NCBI GenBank assembly: GCA_035578905.1
Contig: JAQJVL010000310.1
Span: 868,001-932,000, forward strand
Source: Stictocephala bisonia
Lineage: Eukaryota; Arthropoda; Insecta; Hemiptera; Membracidae
Reading direction: 5' to 3'
DNA: 64,000 nt
In this document: one piece after another, positions 1 through 12,361 of the stretch
How the letters are laid out: every line of letters starts with the position of its first letter
Position numbering within the stretch: the stretch's first letter is position 1
Program-made: the position numbers and the translations under genes
The notes under the pieces: model-generated
What the model saw: only the letters and a program-made list of their open reading frames with translations
The model's database searches: none
Told to the model about the DNA's origin: nothing

Positions 1-270
1 GGCCTGGCCTGCCTTGTGCCTTGCCTATCTCTGTAACTTGTATACTCCGGTTGACTGTCGTTACAGCTCACATCCGGTCCGCTCCACTCCACTCCGACTG
101 TAGAGACTGCAGATCTTGAGTTGTCTGACTTGTGGAATGGCCTGCCATTTGACTTACCCATCTCTGTAACTTGTATCCTCCTGTTGATTGTCATTACAGC
201 TCACATCCGGCCCGCTCCTCTCCATTCCGACTGTAGAGACTGCAGAGTTTTCTTGACTTGTGGAATAGTC
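1..270 (+). repeat. 136-bp tandem repeat, right end of an array
   Basis: About two units of the repeat found in full at 15,250-16,390, recognised by GACTTGTGGAATGGCCTGCC at 127 and its variant at 255, each followed by CATCTCTGTAACTTGTAT and ACAGCTCACATCCGG. The array continues left of the window. The last unit is diverged and shortened (128 bp), as in the other copy. Confidence 0.8.
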
Positions 271-2313
271 TACCATGAGACTTATGCATCCCTCCGGTTG
301 ACTGCCGTAATTAGAATCCCCAAACGCATAGTTGACAAATGCATTTTGAAGAAACCCTCTCGTAGAAGTACAAAATTACCCTTCCTCCCTTATTGCTTGC
401 TTTCATACAATCTTCTTAATAAAGGAAAAAGTATTGAAGTACAGTTACGAACTCCACCATGGAATATATTTTAATTTAAGATTCGTTTATTTAAATGTAA
501 TTTATACAGGCTGTCCAGCTTCAAGTGTTGCCTATTTTACAGGATTGTTTGTCAGGTGAATACAAACAAAACGTGCCATATAACATGTGTCCTTTCTCCA
601 TTGACAGACGCAGAATTAGTTTTCTGTCTATGCGTCTGTATGTGTTTTTTACAACAACAAAATTAAAAAAACCCCGTTTCACATATGATATTAAAGTTTG
701 GTATGAAAGTTATCTCAATAAGACACATTTCATGTAAAAAGGTTGTATGTCTAAAATTATCAGTTTCAAAATGGAGGCTGCCAAAAATTTAAAAAAGTCA
801 AATATAACAAAAACTACACATTTTACCCAAAAAGTTAGGAAACTATATTTTTAGACCTCATTACACCAACTTAATCTGTATGCCAATTTAAATGATCGGG
901 TGACAAATAACAGAGAACACATTTTATTTGACTGAAACCATTATTATGTGGGTACAGAATACTCAAAAGAGAATGCTTTCAGTCACAAAAAATAAGTTTT
1001 TTTAATTTGTTACCCAATATTTTAAATTATCACACTGTTGAATTTGATGTGATGTGATCATAAATATTGTGACTTAACATTTTTGGTTAAAATATGTAGT
1101 TTTTTATATTTGACTTTGAAATTGTTAGACAGCCACCATTTTGAAACAGATAATTTTTTACATACAGCCTTTTTACATGAAATGTGTCGTTTTGAGATCA
1201 ACCTTCATACCAAATCTCAATATTTTATCTATGCCTTCTTTATAAGCAGATTAGATGTGAAGTTTACCGAGGTGAATTATGCTAATGAGATTGATGAATT
1301 TTATTAAACTCATTAATTTTTTTCTTTTTACCACAGGACTATTTATAGTAGCTCTAAATTGGACATAAACCTTAGTTCATAATTTCACCGTTTGATAGTC
1401 CCATCTTGAAATTTAGTTATTGGAACATAACCCGTTGAACATCTATGAAATAGTATGCAAATTTATTTAATAAAATATTCGGTTTCGGTAAAACCAGAAA
1501 ACATTTTAACTAAGTATAATCTGGCCATAAAGTCAAACAGATCATAATCTTCAATTTTCAAAATTACGTTTGCATTGCGTTACGTCTGCTATCACTTTAG
1601 TTACATTTTCGTCACACAGTTTCTGTTTCACATAAATAAAATTATTTAGTAATGTTCAAGGCATAAAGATTTCAAAACATAATTCCACTCAGAAAAAAAT
1701 ATCTTTTTACAATGACACAATTCGTTACTATATTTGTTAACATTTGGCCTGATGTTAAGCTTTTAGGAAGGTATACCTTTATACAGTAATATATATTCTT
1801 AGTAAAATGAGATTTTTTTGCAATGTTATAGTTTATTATTTATAAAAATACTTACGTAATATAATACTGTTTTGGGGTGATTTACTGTCAAAAATAAAAC
1901 GTTGTTTAGCTTCATCCCGAGTTTCCAAATGACTAATAGGTCATTACTAATGTGATAAATAAGTGATTACTACCGACAGAGGGCAGAGACTGGGCCTTGC
2001 ACACCACCCGGACCTTGCCAAGGGGCTTGCTGAGACATATATCTTCCTTTAGAATAATGTTGTAATAGTAATTTAACCTTTTATTCTCATTTCCAAGATA
2101 TTTTTCAGTTTAACTAACAAAAGCAAAACCACTCTGAAAATCTCTATAGTCATTTGAAATTAGATTTGAACAATATAAATTGTAGAATATTCAGAGGGCC
2201 CCGGACCACTGATGCCTTAACGTAATTAATAAACACTTATTATTGTTTATGTTACGCCATTAATGAGTTATATGGTTTCCAGGTTCACTCCTCCCCCCCT
2301 TCCCAAACTAAAA

Positions 2314-2520
2314 TTATTTCCTACAAAGGCCTAACAGCTCGCACTGAACATGGACTGTGGACCAGCATGTGTTGGTCAATGTGAACAGGCCTTCGTACAA
2401 CAATGCTACACGCAGTAGTAGGCGTTGCTGGCCATCCATCATGTCGCCGACGGTCACCTCTAGTGAAAATACCGGGTTAGTACCAGGTTTCCCGCCCGGC
2501 TTGTGAGAGTTGTGAAACAT
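2314..2520 (-). other. 68-codon open frame conserved between the duplicated copies (copy A)
   Basis: An ATG-to-stop frame of 68 codons on the minus strand, unrelated to any family I recognise. It is preserved without indels at 18,284-18,490 in the second copy, with two amino-acid changes and one silent change visible. Adjacent sequence of the two copies carries indels. No signal peptide or motif is evident. It may be a fragment of a transposon protein or chance. Confidence 0.25.
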
Positions 2521-3449
2521 GACTTAATATTGTGTTATTGGATGTGATGTTTCTTGAGGAAACTTCATTGACGGTATTAGGCCTAAAGCCCGTTAGGTTG
2601 TCGTTTCCCAAACCGCCAAGTCGCCGCTGGGAAGTCGTTAGCCTTATAGTAGATATGCGACTAGTTTTAAATTTAAAACCGAAGAATGACATATACATTA
2701 TCACGTATTAAACTGCAGGACAAATATAAAACTACTCAATTTTTTACAAAAACAAACTTATGGTCCACTATAACAGTTCTTCCCCAATCAAATGACACTT
2801 AAAATTATTACGGTCCGAGTCGTTTAAATAGAAACCCAAGTTTTGGCGTGTTTCGAGGAGCTAAACGGCCCCCTTACTAAGACGATTGCAAACGACGCAA
2901 ACAATAGTGGAAATAAATTGTTTCAGACTAAACAAAGCTATTTGGTTTAAGACAATTTATAATTAAATGTCTATTTTTTTCAATTTATTTTTTCGCAAGC
3001 GCATATAAACATTGCTGTAGTGCACATATAAACCATCTAGCTATATGCTAGTTGATGGAAAATATATATATTACTAAATAATTTTTTTATTATGGAATAA
3101 TCAAATATTCAATATGAAATTATAAATGAGAAAAACATACTCAGTATTAATAAGTTTAACCAAAAAATAAGACAACTATCTTATTTGATACAATATAAAT
3201 AGAAATAATAATAAATTAAATTCATGTTTCTAGAAATCAATATAAAGTCAATAACTTCATTTTTGTACTATTGAAATTCATATATAAATATAAATTAAAA
3301 AATGTAATAAATTAGCTTTTTCAATCTAGAGTCTTATTATTGTAATTTATAGCCTCACCGATTTACCCATAAAAAACGACCCTGAGATATTATAAAATAA
3401 ATTTTAATTTGAGTAATAATTTACCAAATTAACAATAACTTAATCTGAT

Positions 3450-4495
3450 GTAACTCATCAAGTAGGAGTGAGGTTACAAGTGCAGCGAGGTTTCATTACA
3501 ATACCCAGTAGGTTCTTAGTGGATTATGTCATCAGGTATAGTGAGGCTTCATTACAATAACCAGTAGGTTCTTAGTGGATTATGTCTTCAGGTACAGCGA
3601 GGCTTTTATTACAATACCTAGTAGATTCTTAATGGGTTATGTCGTCAGGTACAGTGGGGGTTTATTACAATACCTAGTAAGTTCTTAATTGATTATGTCA
3701 TTGGGTACAATGAGGGTTCATTTTAATACCCAGTAGGTTCTTAGTGGATTATGTCATCAGGTACAGTGAGGCTTCATTACAATACCCAGTAGGTTCTTAG
3801 TAGATTATGTCATCAGGAACAGCGAGGCTTTTATTACAATACCTAGTAGGTTCTTAATGGGTTATGTCGTCAGGTACAGTGAAGATTCATTACAACAACT
3901 AGTAGGTTCTTAGTGGGTTATGTCGTCAGGTACAGTGAGGGTTCATTTTAATACCCAGTAGGTTCTTAGTGGATTATGTCATCAGGTACAGTGAGGCTTC
4001 ATTTCAATACCCAGTAGGTTCTTAGTAGATTATGTCATCAGGTACAGCGAGGCTTTTATTACAATACCTAGTAGGTTCTTAATGGGTTATGTCGTCAGGT
4101 ACAGTGAAGGTTCATTACAACACCTAGTAGGTTCTTAGTGGGTTATGTCGTCAGGTACAGTGAGGGTTCATTACAATACCTAGTAGGTTCTTAGTTGATT
4201 ATGTCGTCGGGTACGGTGAGGTTTCATTACAATACCCAGTAGGTTCTTAGTGGTTATGTCGTCAGGTACAGTGAGGGTTCATTACAATACCTAGTAGGTT
4301 CTTAGTTGATTATGTCGTCGGGTACGGTGAGGTTTCATTACAATACCCAGTAGGTTCTTAGTGGGTTATGCCGTCAGGTGCGGCGAGGCTTCATTACAAT
4401 ACCTAGTAGGTTCTAAGTGGGTTATGCCGTCAGGTGCGGTGAGGCTTCATTACAATACCTAGTAGGTTCTAAGTGGGATATGTCGTCTGGTGATC
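3450..4495 (+). repeat. 56-bp tandem repeat array (about 18 units)
   Basis: GTAGGTTCTTAGTGGATTAT recurs every 56 bp or so (for example 3,508 and 3,564), each followed by GTC(A/G)TC(A/G)GGTACAGTGAGG and a TTCATTACAATACC block. Units differ by point changes and a few 1-2 base indels; short multi-unit blocks are repeated, for example around 3,720-3,860 and 3,940-4,080. No protein-coding sense. Confidence 0.93.
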
Positions 4496-5049
4496 GGATG
4501 AATGAGGTAAAGCTTTAGGTAGTTTGGACATCAGCGTCGAGGTTGAGATGTTCGCCCTCAGGAGCGTTTGTTCCAATAGAGTCTATACTTAAAACAAATA
4601 ATTACTAACAAATTACCTTAGTTTGATAGGTTACTCTGGCTACACAGTCATTGATTGAAGGCCTTCGTCTCTATGAAATCTATATGTTATACCTAATACT
4701 TAGGTTTTTGAAGATTTTTAGTGACTTACGAATTGAGGCACATTTTATTATGTTTGACATTATTTATATTTGATATGTACAATTTCTTTACAATCGTCTC
4801 CTTTTGATCTAGTTCTTCATCAATTTTAAATATTCTTTAATAATTTAAATTATCTATAATAATTATTGATAAAATGTCTTTCGTCTGGATTTTATAATTG
4901 TCTGTGCTTTTTAATTTATGATTTTGTATGATCAATGTGCACTTCTCCTTTCCTTAGGCCTATGTTGTTTCAGTGTCATTTCAATAATTATTAAACTAGT
5001 ATTGCATAACAGACTTATTACGTAGATCTACCGATATCAACTATTTACA
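4496..5049. other. AT-rich sequence without recognised feature
   Basis: Falls between the 56-bp array and the LINE relic. It may include eroded 5' sequence of the LINE, but no motif allows that to be said. Confidence 0.5.
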
Positions 5050-6382
5050 TTTGTAAACTTGGATTGTAAAGTCATAGTTGCAGCAAAGGCTTATGAAGTT
5101 CGAAAAAAATTCATAAAGTCCAAAACATTTCCCAAAACTGCGTGGGGTATCATAAATTCACAAAGACAACAAAAAGAACAAGAAAAAATTGAATTAAATA
5201 CCAATGAGGATTTAATCACATACGCCAGGCTTGTGGCGGATGTGTTTAATGACTTCTTTTCCTCAGTTACTCACTCAGCCCTTTGAGGGTCCCGAGCCTA
5301 TGTCTCCTCTCCGTGGCAACAGCCCGACGTCTTCAATGGTGTTAAGACCGGTTACGGAAGAGGAACTGTACAAAGTAATTAAGAGTCTACCCTCAAAAAT
5401 ACTAACGAAATCTCATTAAAAAAAATAATAATAAATCTCATTTCAATATGGCTTATCAAGAAAATATCCAAATACTTACTGAAGCCTCTAACACACATTA
5501 TCAATCTTTCTTTCTCAGCAGGCTACTTCCCATAAAGGCTTAAATTAGCCAAGGTGATACATATTTAAAAAAATATAACAGGAATGAAATAAACAATTTC
5601 AAACCTGTATCGATTCTTCCTTCTCTGAGCAAAAGTGTCGAGAAAATTTTCTTAACTTGTATGTCAGAGTACTTGGAAAAAGACAATCTCCTCGCAGATG
5701 AACAGTTTGGGTTTAGAGAAGGTAGATCAACAATAGACGCTGTAGTAAGCCTCGTTACAGGGGTAGTGGAGAACTTGAGAAGTGGGAATCCACTTTGGGT
5801 GCGTTCATTGACCTCTCTAAAGCGTTCGACTGTGTTAACCACAGCATACTACTTCACAAACTACATCACTACGGCATTCGAGGAGTACCACTCTTGTGAA
5901 TCAATCATACCTATCAGGTTGAACTCAAAGGGTTCAGGCAGCAAATCAATTATCGAAGTCAAATCAAATGAAATTTGGATTCCCTCAGGGATATATTCTT
6001 AGTCCTCTCATTTTCATAGCTCACATAAACGATTTATCTTCAGCACTACGACACACGAAACTCGTGCAGTATGCTGATGACACGAATCTCTGCTTCAGTG
6101 ATAAATCAAGACTTGGAAATTCAAACATTCACTGACTTAAATAATGTAATGCAATACTTTAATAATACAAATCTAAAAGTCAATCTCAAAAAATTGAATT
6201 ACATCAGTTTTAACTTACGCCAAACCGATTTAGACGGTACTCTAACCGTCATGTTGTATGAAACTGAACTCGAAGAAGTCCAATCCACTAAATTTCTTGA
6301 ATATACCCGGAACAAAGTTTATCCTGGAATGATCACACAAACAAGATTTGTCCTAAATTATCATCAGGTATATATTGTTTGA
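5050..6382 (+). pseudogene. decayed non-LTR retrotransposon (Jockey-like), ORF2 reverse-transcriptase region
   Basis: Remnant of the reverse transcriptase of a LINE. 5,059-5,286 reads as the pre-RT linker. 5,661 onward gives the finger motif [14 protein letters not shown]; motif A ([13 protein letters not shown]) continues in another frame at about 5,805-5,850. Motif B (GFPQG) is at about 5,974. The catalytic motif C is intact as LVQYADDTNLC at about 6,060-6,097. The thumb region (FL...WNDH) is split by a further shift near 6,300. Several frameshifts and stops break it, so it is dead. No 5' UTR, endonuclease domain or poly(A) tail is visible, and its right end abuts a fold-back MITE. Confidence 0.9.
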
Positions 6383-6477
6383 GATATTTGTCCATCCATT
6401 TTGACGGTTCTGCTCGCTTCTGACACCGGGGTTGAAACGAGCAGCCGGTAACACTCCGAGGTGACACCGTTTGACCT

Positions 6478-6693
6478 GATGCTGCTGCGGCCACACGGGC
6501 TACAATCTGTCGCTGGCAGTAAGCAGTAGAATGTACGTAGTAACTGGTTGCATTGTCATATACGGAGGCGCTGGAGCGACAGTTTTCTGCTCCGTGTGGC
6601 CGCCTCCATATACTATACCAATGCAACCTAAAATCACTCTACATTTTACCGCTTACTGCCAGCGACAGATCGTAGCCTGTGTGGCCGCAGCCT
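6478..6693. mobile_element. fold-back MITE, about 216 bp
   Basis: Two arms of about 93 bp (6,478-6,570 and 6,601-6,693) are imperfect reverse complements. For example CTGTCGCTGGCAGTAAGC at about 6,508 faces GCTTACTGCCAGCGACAG at about 6,651, and ATACGGAGGCG faces CGCCTCCATAT. The 30-bp loop itself contains GGAGC...GCTCC. No transposase. Class uncertain, since target-site duplications are not clear. Confidence 0.8.
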
Positions 6694-6699
6694 GTCTGG

Positions 6700-8165
6700 T
6701 CCTTGACATAACAAATTTGTGTGGTTGTAAAATTCTTGAAACAACAAAAATTATGTTTTATTTCTAGGTTAAAACTTTTTGTTTGTTGTACCAATTCTAT
6801 CTAACAAAAACAATACATTAAAGAAAATAATATTAACATAAATAAACAGAATTTTAGTCAACCGATTTTATCGCCAATTTGTTAATTTGAAGGCAAAGCA
6901 CTAAATCCAATTTCCGCTTGGCAATTATTTGTGTACTGAATTCTATTTAATGCAAATCTACATTAACTCTTAAAACATGCAAGTTACATAGACCTAGTTA
7001 CCTTAAAAATGAATGTTATATTTGCAATATGTATTTAAACTAACATAATAGTTTTGGATGGTTTATGTGTATGGAGAAAATACTATATGAAACTTATTTC
7101 AATATTTCAGTTAGTACAATAATTGCCTAGAAATACAAGTAAACCATTGTTTACAGACTGTTTACAAAAATATAAAAATAAATCATTGGACGTTTAGTTA
7201 TAATGTTTATAAAGCAATTGGACTATTAATAAAAGACCTTTTCTAAGGACCATTCGACTTTAGTTGGGACAATAACTAACTCTTCTCACATATTCACCTC
7301 TCATGTTCACATATATCTTGATGATCTGAGTTTCATTAATAAATAAAATATTTGTTGATTTTGAATACAAAATATTGTTTTATACATCCAATTACAGTCG
7401 TGCCTTTGATTAAATAATAACAGATTGTAATAATAACTTAATTCTGACAGAACCAAAATGAGCGATCTCCAGAAGATGTTTTATGTGCGAGCTGGAGTGG
7501 CTGGAGCAGGTTGACGCGGATGTAGGCCCAGGTCGTCCGACTGGGTATATTAATTAGGCTTTGGCCCAGGGGAACTGGTCCGGCCGCCACGCTGCTCTAC
7601 AAGTGACCTTTGGGACTGCGGTCTCCCCATGGGGTATTCTCAATGATCCTTAATAAAGTAACTGTTAATTTTATAAACTATTATATTTTTTATGATATAG
7701 CTATACAGTATATCCAAGTGATGACTCCAAGTAAGGGTGATTGGAGAATGTAACCGTTCAATGGGTGAAAGGGAGAACGTGATTACAACAGCTATAAAAT
7801 TAAAAATTCTAGATTAAGGAAAGTAAGTTTCATCTGAGACAAAAAATCAAAATTACAATTAATCAACTGTCCACCAAAATTGATGAGTAGGCGAGCTTGA
7901 CTCAACCCTTGGACGTGGGTTGACAGTTTCATAGTTCACGTTGTTGGGAGAGTAGGAGGGCCATCAGTATTTACTTTCCTTGAGTGATTAGGAGAGCCAA
8001 TAATATTATTGTTCGTTGAGAGGGTGGGAGAACCACCAAAATGTGTGTTTGCTGTGATTGGGGTGTTGACACTGGTGTTATTTAAGAGAGTAAGAGGGTA
8101 TGCGGATCCGTGTTAGTTGGGAAAGAAGGAAGAATAACAAGGTTTAGTGTTTGATAAGAGAGAGC
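6700..8165. other. non-coding AT-rich stretch with a GC-richer island at 7,460-7,650
   Basis: Mostly AT-rich without coding or repeat structure that I can identify. 7,460-7,650 is markedly richer in GC (for example GGTCCGGCCGCCACGCTG) and may be a worn transposon fragment, but no family could be assigned. Confidence 0.4.
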
Positions 8166-8169
8166 CATC

Positions 8170-8800
8170 AAGATTCATGATCACTGGTAAAGTGGAAGGA
8201 CCTCTATCATCCTTGTTCAAGGTCCATGATCATGGAGAGAATGAGATAACTATCAAGGGCCGAGTTTAATGACAGAATGGGAAACCCAAGAAGGTACGTG
8301 TTCATTGAAATAATGAGAGCACTATCAAGGTCCGTGTTCAATGAGAGAATGAGAGAAACATCAAGGTCCGTGATCTTCGAGAGAATGAGAGAAACATCAA
8401 GGTCCGTGTAAATCGAGAGAATGGAAGAATCGGTAAGGTTCGTGTTCATTGAAATAATGAGAGCACTATCAAGGTCCGTGTTCAATGAGAGAATGAGAGA
8501 AACGTCAAGGTCCGTGTTCTTCGAGAGAATGGGAGGACCATCAAGGTATGAGTAAATTGAGAGAATGGGAGAATCGGTAAGGTTCGTGTTCAATGAGAGA
8601 ATGGGAGAACTATCAAGGTCCGTGATTGAGAGAATGGGACCATCAAGGACCGTGTTTAGTGAGATATAGGGAGGACCATCAACATCCGTGTTCAGTGATA
8701 TATAGGGAGAACCATAAAGATCCGTGTTCATGAAGAGAATAGGAGAACCATCAAGGTCCGTGTTCATTGAGATAATGGGACCATCAAGGTCTTTAAAGGA
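8170..8800 (+). repeat. minisatellite, about 42-bp units
   Basis: The block ATCAAGGTCCGTGTTCAATG followed by AGAGAATGGGAGA(A/G)(C/A) recurs about fifteen times, most units 42 bp and some 36-39. The minus strand is open for 186 codons (8,207-8,767), giving a degenerate 12-14 residue peptide repeat (LNTDLDGSPILS). The frame survives because unit lengths are mostly multiples of three; no independent sign of a gene. Confidence 0.85.
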
Positions 8801-9046
8801 GCACGCACACTACACCTGCACGGCACGCGCAAAAATTGAAAAAGTGCTGGTTAGGATTGTTTCTTTAGTTTTATATGGAGCCCCGCATACTAGACCGGCA
8901 ACTGCACGGACCGATAACTGTACAGACCGTTACGGACCCTCAAGTTTGAAAATTATTTTCGAGGGAGAATCCCAACCAGCAAGTTTTGTGACTCTATGTG
9001 CCGTGCAGCCGTGCAGGTGTAGAGTGCGATGGCCCACCGGCACCGA
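8797..9046. mobile_element. possible short inverted-repeat element
   Basis: CTACACCTGCACGGCAC near 8,811 faces GTGCCGTGCA...GCAGGTGTAG near 8,999-9,031, giving inverted ends of roughly 30 bp around a 200-bp interior of balanced composition. This looks like a MITE, but boundaries and target-site duplication are not resolved. Confidence 0.4.
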
Positions 9047-9567
9047 TCTGCACGTACCGTCAAAAATCTACCCGTTCGGGCCTAATCGCTGGCTTTCGGA
9101 AATATTCGGCTCGTTGGCTTCTTACTTGTTTCATATAAAAACCACGTAGTGGTCTGTCGGTCTGCATTGTAATGGATGAAGATCAGTTAGTTTTATTAGT
9201 GCAAACATTTCCTGAGTTATGAGATCAAACAAAAATGTCAACTCTCATGATCAACAGAAGAGAGACATTGTATGGGAGAAAAAGTATTTTTATATTTCCT
9301 TCATAAAATACGCAAAATGCGCATATGGTTTATTTTAGCAAAGTTTATAAATGAAATGAGTTTTTGTAGGAAACATTGATAACATTAAAATTTTTATCGT
9401 CTTACCAAATTTGCTAGTGAGTTTTTGAAAATTTACAATAAACAACAAAATCAATAAATAAGTTTAATATTTATTTTTTTATTTTTGTAAAATTTATACG
9501 AGTAATATTATTTAATTTTAAAGCTTAAACATTTGGTCAGTTCCTTTATCTACCCCAAAGAATCCAA

Positions 9568-9810
9568 ACTATTTGGCGGTAGACTACTAGTCAAACTATT
9601 TGGCGGTAGACTACTAGTCAAACTATTTGGCGGTAGACTACTAGTCAAACTATTTGGCGGTAGACTACTAGTCAAACTATTTGGTGGTAGACTACTAGTC
9701 AAACTATTTGGCGGTAGACTACTAGTCAAACTATTTGGCGGTAGACTACTAGTCAAACTATTTGGCGGTAGACTACTAGTCAAACTATTTGGCGGTAGAC
9801 TACTAGTCAA
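9568..9810 (+). repeat. 27-bp tandem repeat, 9 units
   Basis: Unit begins AAACTATTTGGCGGTAGACT and ends ACTAGTC. Nine head-to-tail copies, identical except one GGCGGT to GGTGGT change in the fourth or fifth unit. Because 27 is divisible by three, both strands are open (a nine-residue peptide repeat each way). Near-identity implies recent expansion. Confidence 0.95.
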
Positions 9811-9877
9811 ATAAGTTAAATACAGTATTCAATTTTATATGATTTTTATTTTAGTTAATTGATTTAAGAAAAATTTA

Positions 9878-10218
9878 ATGTCTTGTAACAGTAGATCCGT
9901 TATGTTGTATTACAGGATAACAGAAGAGTTAAATTACATTCATTATGTCTTGTAACAGTAGATCCGTTATGTTGTATTACAGGATAACAGAAGAGTTAAA
10001 TTACATTCATTATGTCTTGTAACAGTAGATCCGTTATGTTGTATTACAGGATAACAGAAGAGTTAAATTACATTCATTATGTCTTGTAACAGTAGATCCG
10101 TTATGTTGTATTACAGGATAACAGAAGAGTTAAATTACATTCATTATGTCTTGTAACAGTAGATCCGTTATGTTGTATTACAGGATAACAGAAGAGTTAA
10201 ATTACATACATTATGTCT
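9878..10218 (+). repeat. 67-bp tandem repeat, 5 units
   Basis: ATGTCTTGTAACAGTAGATC recurs at 9,878, 9,945 and every 67 bp to about 10,150, with virtually no divergence; the last unit degrades after ACATACATTATGTCTT. Non-coding. Confidence 0.95.
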
Positions 10219-10433
10219 TTAACTTTAAATACTGTAAATACTTGTATCATAGTTATTTTACACCCATGAAGATTTAATAATTAATGGATGTTAAAGTCCT
10301 AGAAACCGACACATGATATGTAAGCATGTTCAGTTTTAATAAATTGACCAAAAACAAAACCGTTACCGTATGTTGGGAATATTTATGTTATATTTTGAAG
10401 CAAATGTTGTTAATTGTGCACGTTGTTTCGTTT

Positions 10434-10527
10434 GTACACCTCATAAAAACGAAAGATGTTTATGCACCTCATAAAAACGAAATATGTTTATGCACCTCAT
10501 AAAAACGAAATATGTTTATGCACCTCA
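10434..10527 (+). repeat. 28-bp tandem repeat, about 3.4 units
   Basis: TGCACCTCATAAAAACGAAA with a TATGTTTA linker repeats three times, plus a partial unit ending at CACCTCAT. Confidence 0.9.
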
Positions 10528-10529
10528 TT

Positions 10530-11645
10530 GTTTGACATATTTTTGTTAGCAATGGATTATTCATGATTGGTGACTTTGTAAGGAGATTTCCAATGCTTCA
10601 AGAGTTTTAAATAAACAAACACACCGTTTCGACAGGTATAAAACTCCTCTCGTCCTCAAGTGTTACTTACTTACTACCTTTTTAAAACTACATTAAAACT
10701 ATTTTTGTAACCAACCCATTTTAATAACTATGTGATTGTTAATTGTTGTTTTTACATTGATATGGATTAGTTAACAAAAAATAGTTTTATTGTTGTTTCC
10801 AAGATCTTTATAAAATGATCAATATTAACCACACGATCACGAATTCTTAACCAGAAAGATCAATTTTGAAAAAAAAAAGTAAGAACAAACTGTTTAGCTT
10901 TATAATATTTATAGTACATTAATCTTCTGTAGTTTTCTCCCCTAAACACAAATATGACATCAATTCGTCATACTTCTTTAAGCCTTAGTTATTATTTTTC
11001 GTATGAGAAATGGTTATTGAAATGCACGTCATAGGATGACGTGAGAAATATATGTTTCAACAAACGTTATTGGTGCCATTAGCTAGCTCCTCTAGAATAG
11101 ACATGCTTTCAACGAGCAGTTTACAAGGCATAATTAATGCCATTAACAAGGCTGATAGAGCGTATGCTCGTCCAGTGTGAAGTGCAAGTGGCGCGTGACT
11201 TCTGACTGGTGTGGTTAATGACGTCATCTACATATAGAGGGTTCAACTAGGGTCGTACTTGATATAACTATAGTGAATCAACCAACAATGTGCAACAATA
11301 CACTTCTTATGTGTGGTGCAATGAAACAATTTATGTAGAATTTATATTTTTGATATCAACAATGTCTTTAACTCATAAATTAAGAGAATGAAAAAGTTAT
11401 GAAACAATAATAAATAAATTGTGTTTCCAAAAGCTGTTACAATCATTACAATATAGGAATAACTAGCCTCCATATTCAGTAAAGGATGGCTAGCACAGGT
11501 CGTATTACAGGTTCCTTATCTATAAATCAGTGTTAATATATCCTTACAAGAATATAGAGAGCATTTCACTGTAGCTCATGTCATGGGACCGTGGTCTTAC
11601 GTTTGGAAGAAAAAAAGTTAAAGTTACAGATCGATTTATTTAACC
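10530..11645. other. AT-rich intergenic sequence
   Basis: No open frame, array or transposon recognised. Contains occasional TATA-like strings, but nothing that supports a promoter call. Confidence 0.5.
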
Positions 11646-11649
11646 AGAC

Positions 11650-11858
11650 GAGGTTAGGACTAGGGAACCCTCTCTAACACCAATGACTACAGATAGAATT
11701 CTATCTGTAGTCATTGCTAACACTTAACCTGGGGAACAACGGCTTTACGTGACTTCCGAACCACGAGAGCGGCAGGGCAAAATCTATCAGTGGTCACATC
11801 GGGATTCGACCAACTGTGTGGCTAGCCAGCGCTTTAGCCCCTTATCTACGGCCGCTCC
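11650..11858 (-). mobile_element. tRNA-derived SINE
   Basis: On the minus strand, the tRNA-like head starts near 11,858 (GGAGCGGCCGTAGATAAG). It has an A-box-like GGGGCTAAAGCGCTGGC at about 11,842 and a B-box-like TTGGTCGAATCCCG at about 11,813-11,800, with tRNA-like spacing. It continues into CGGAAGTCACGTAAAGCCGT, a body motif I associate with insect SINEs. The 3' part includes a 36-bp palindrome. No TSD was confirmed. It is a retroposed element, not a tRNA gene, since no cloverleaf with acceptor closure is apparent. Confidence 0.65.
11681..11716. repeat. perfect 36-bp palindrome
   Basis: 18-bp arms with no spacer, centred on GAATTC; left arm CAATGACTACAGATAGAA and right arm its exact reverse complement. 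Lies in the tail part of the SINE. Confidence 0.95.
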
Positions 11859-12175
11859 TAATATAATTAAATATAATAATATAATAAATATAAATAGAGA
11901 ATCTACAAAAAGGAGAGAACATTATATAGCAATTGATAGAGATTTATAACAATTACATTAAAACAAATACGAGCATATGAAAATAGAACATTGACTAATG
12001 TTTTTAATTACCTTTAATTAAGGTAATTAAAGCATATTTCCCATTGTACCACTACACTAAATTACTTTATATTAACTACAGTAATATAAAAATAAACTTC
12101 AAACAAACAATGTAGCTTACTGTTCAAACAACTTATCAATTCTGAATTTAAAAGTAAATATACATCAATTCAACT

Positions 12176-12361
12176 AATTTAAGAAAATCTCAAACATTCC
12201 AATAAAATATTTTATTACGTGAGGCCTTTCGCCTACAATGTAGGCATCGTCAGACATCAACATAAAAATTAGTATGTTGATGTCTGACGATGCCTACATT
12301 GTAGGCGAAAGGCCTCACGTAATAAAATATTTTATTGGAATGTTTAAGATTTTCTTAAATT
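12176..12361. mobile_element. near-perfect fold-back element, 89-bp arms
   Basis: Left arm 12,176-12,264, loop 12,265-12,272, right arm 12,273-12,361. I see a single mismatch (CTCAAAC against CTTAAAC). The arms contain GTGAGGCCTTTCGCCTAC and GCATCGTCAGACATCAACAT. As RNA it would form a hairpin of nearly 90 bp. The 61-codon frame over the right arm is incidental. Confidence 0.93.

Larger units (their letters stand above)
1..3222 (+). repeat. duplicated segment, copy A (left end cut by the window)
   Basis: From about 127 to 3,222 the sequence aligns co-linearly with 16,121-19,175 at high identity, with scattered substitutions and small indels (offset changes from 15,994 to 15,950 along its length). 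Identity ends sharply after AAATAAATTAAATTCA-like sequence at 3,222. The segment begins with 136-bp tandem units and is otherwise AT-rich and non-coding apart from one short minus-strand frame. It could be a repeat-family element of unknown class or a plain segmental duplication; no terminal repeats or target-site duplications were recognised. Confidence 0.85.

Noticed and set aside
6333..6767. Two open frames over the fold-back MITE
   Set aside because: They read through the two arms in mirror fashion and share peptide pieces only because the arms are inverted copies.
12281..12325. Hammerhead-ribozyme-like core (CTGACGA, a 6-bp stem, GAAA) in the palindrome
   Set aside because: An extra base separates CTGACGA from stem II and no workable stem III or cleavage-site arrangement could be drawn; most likely a chance or relic resemblance.
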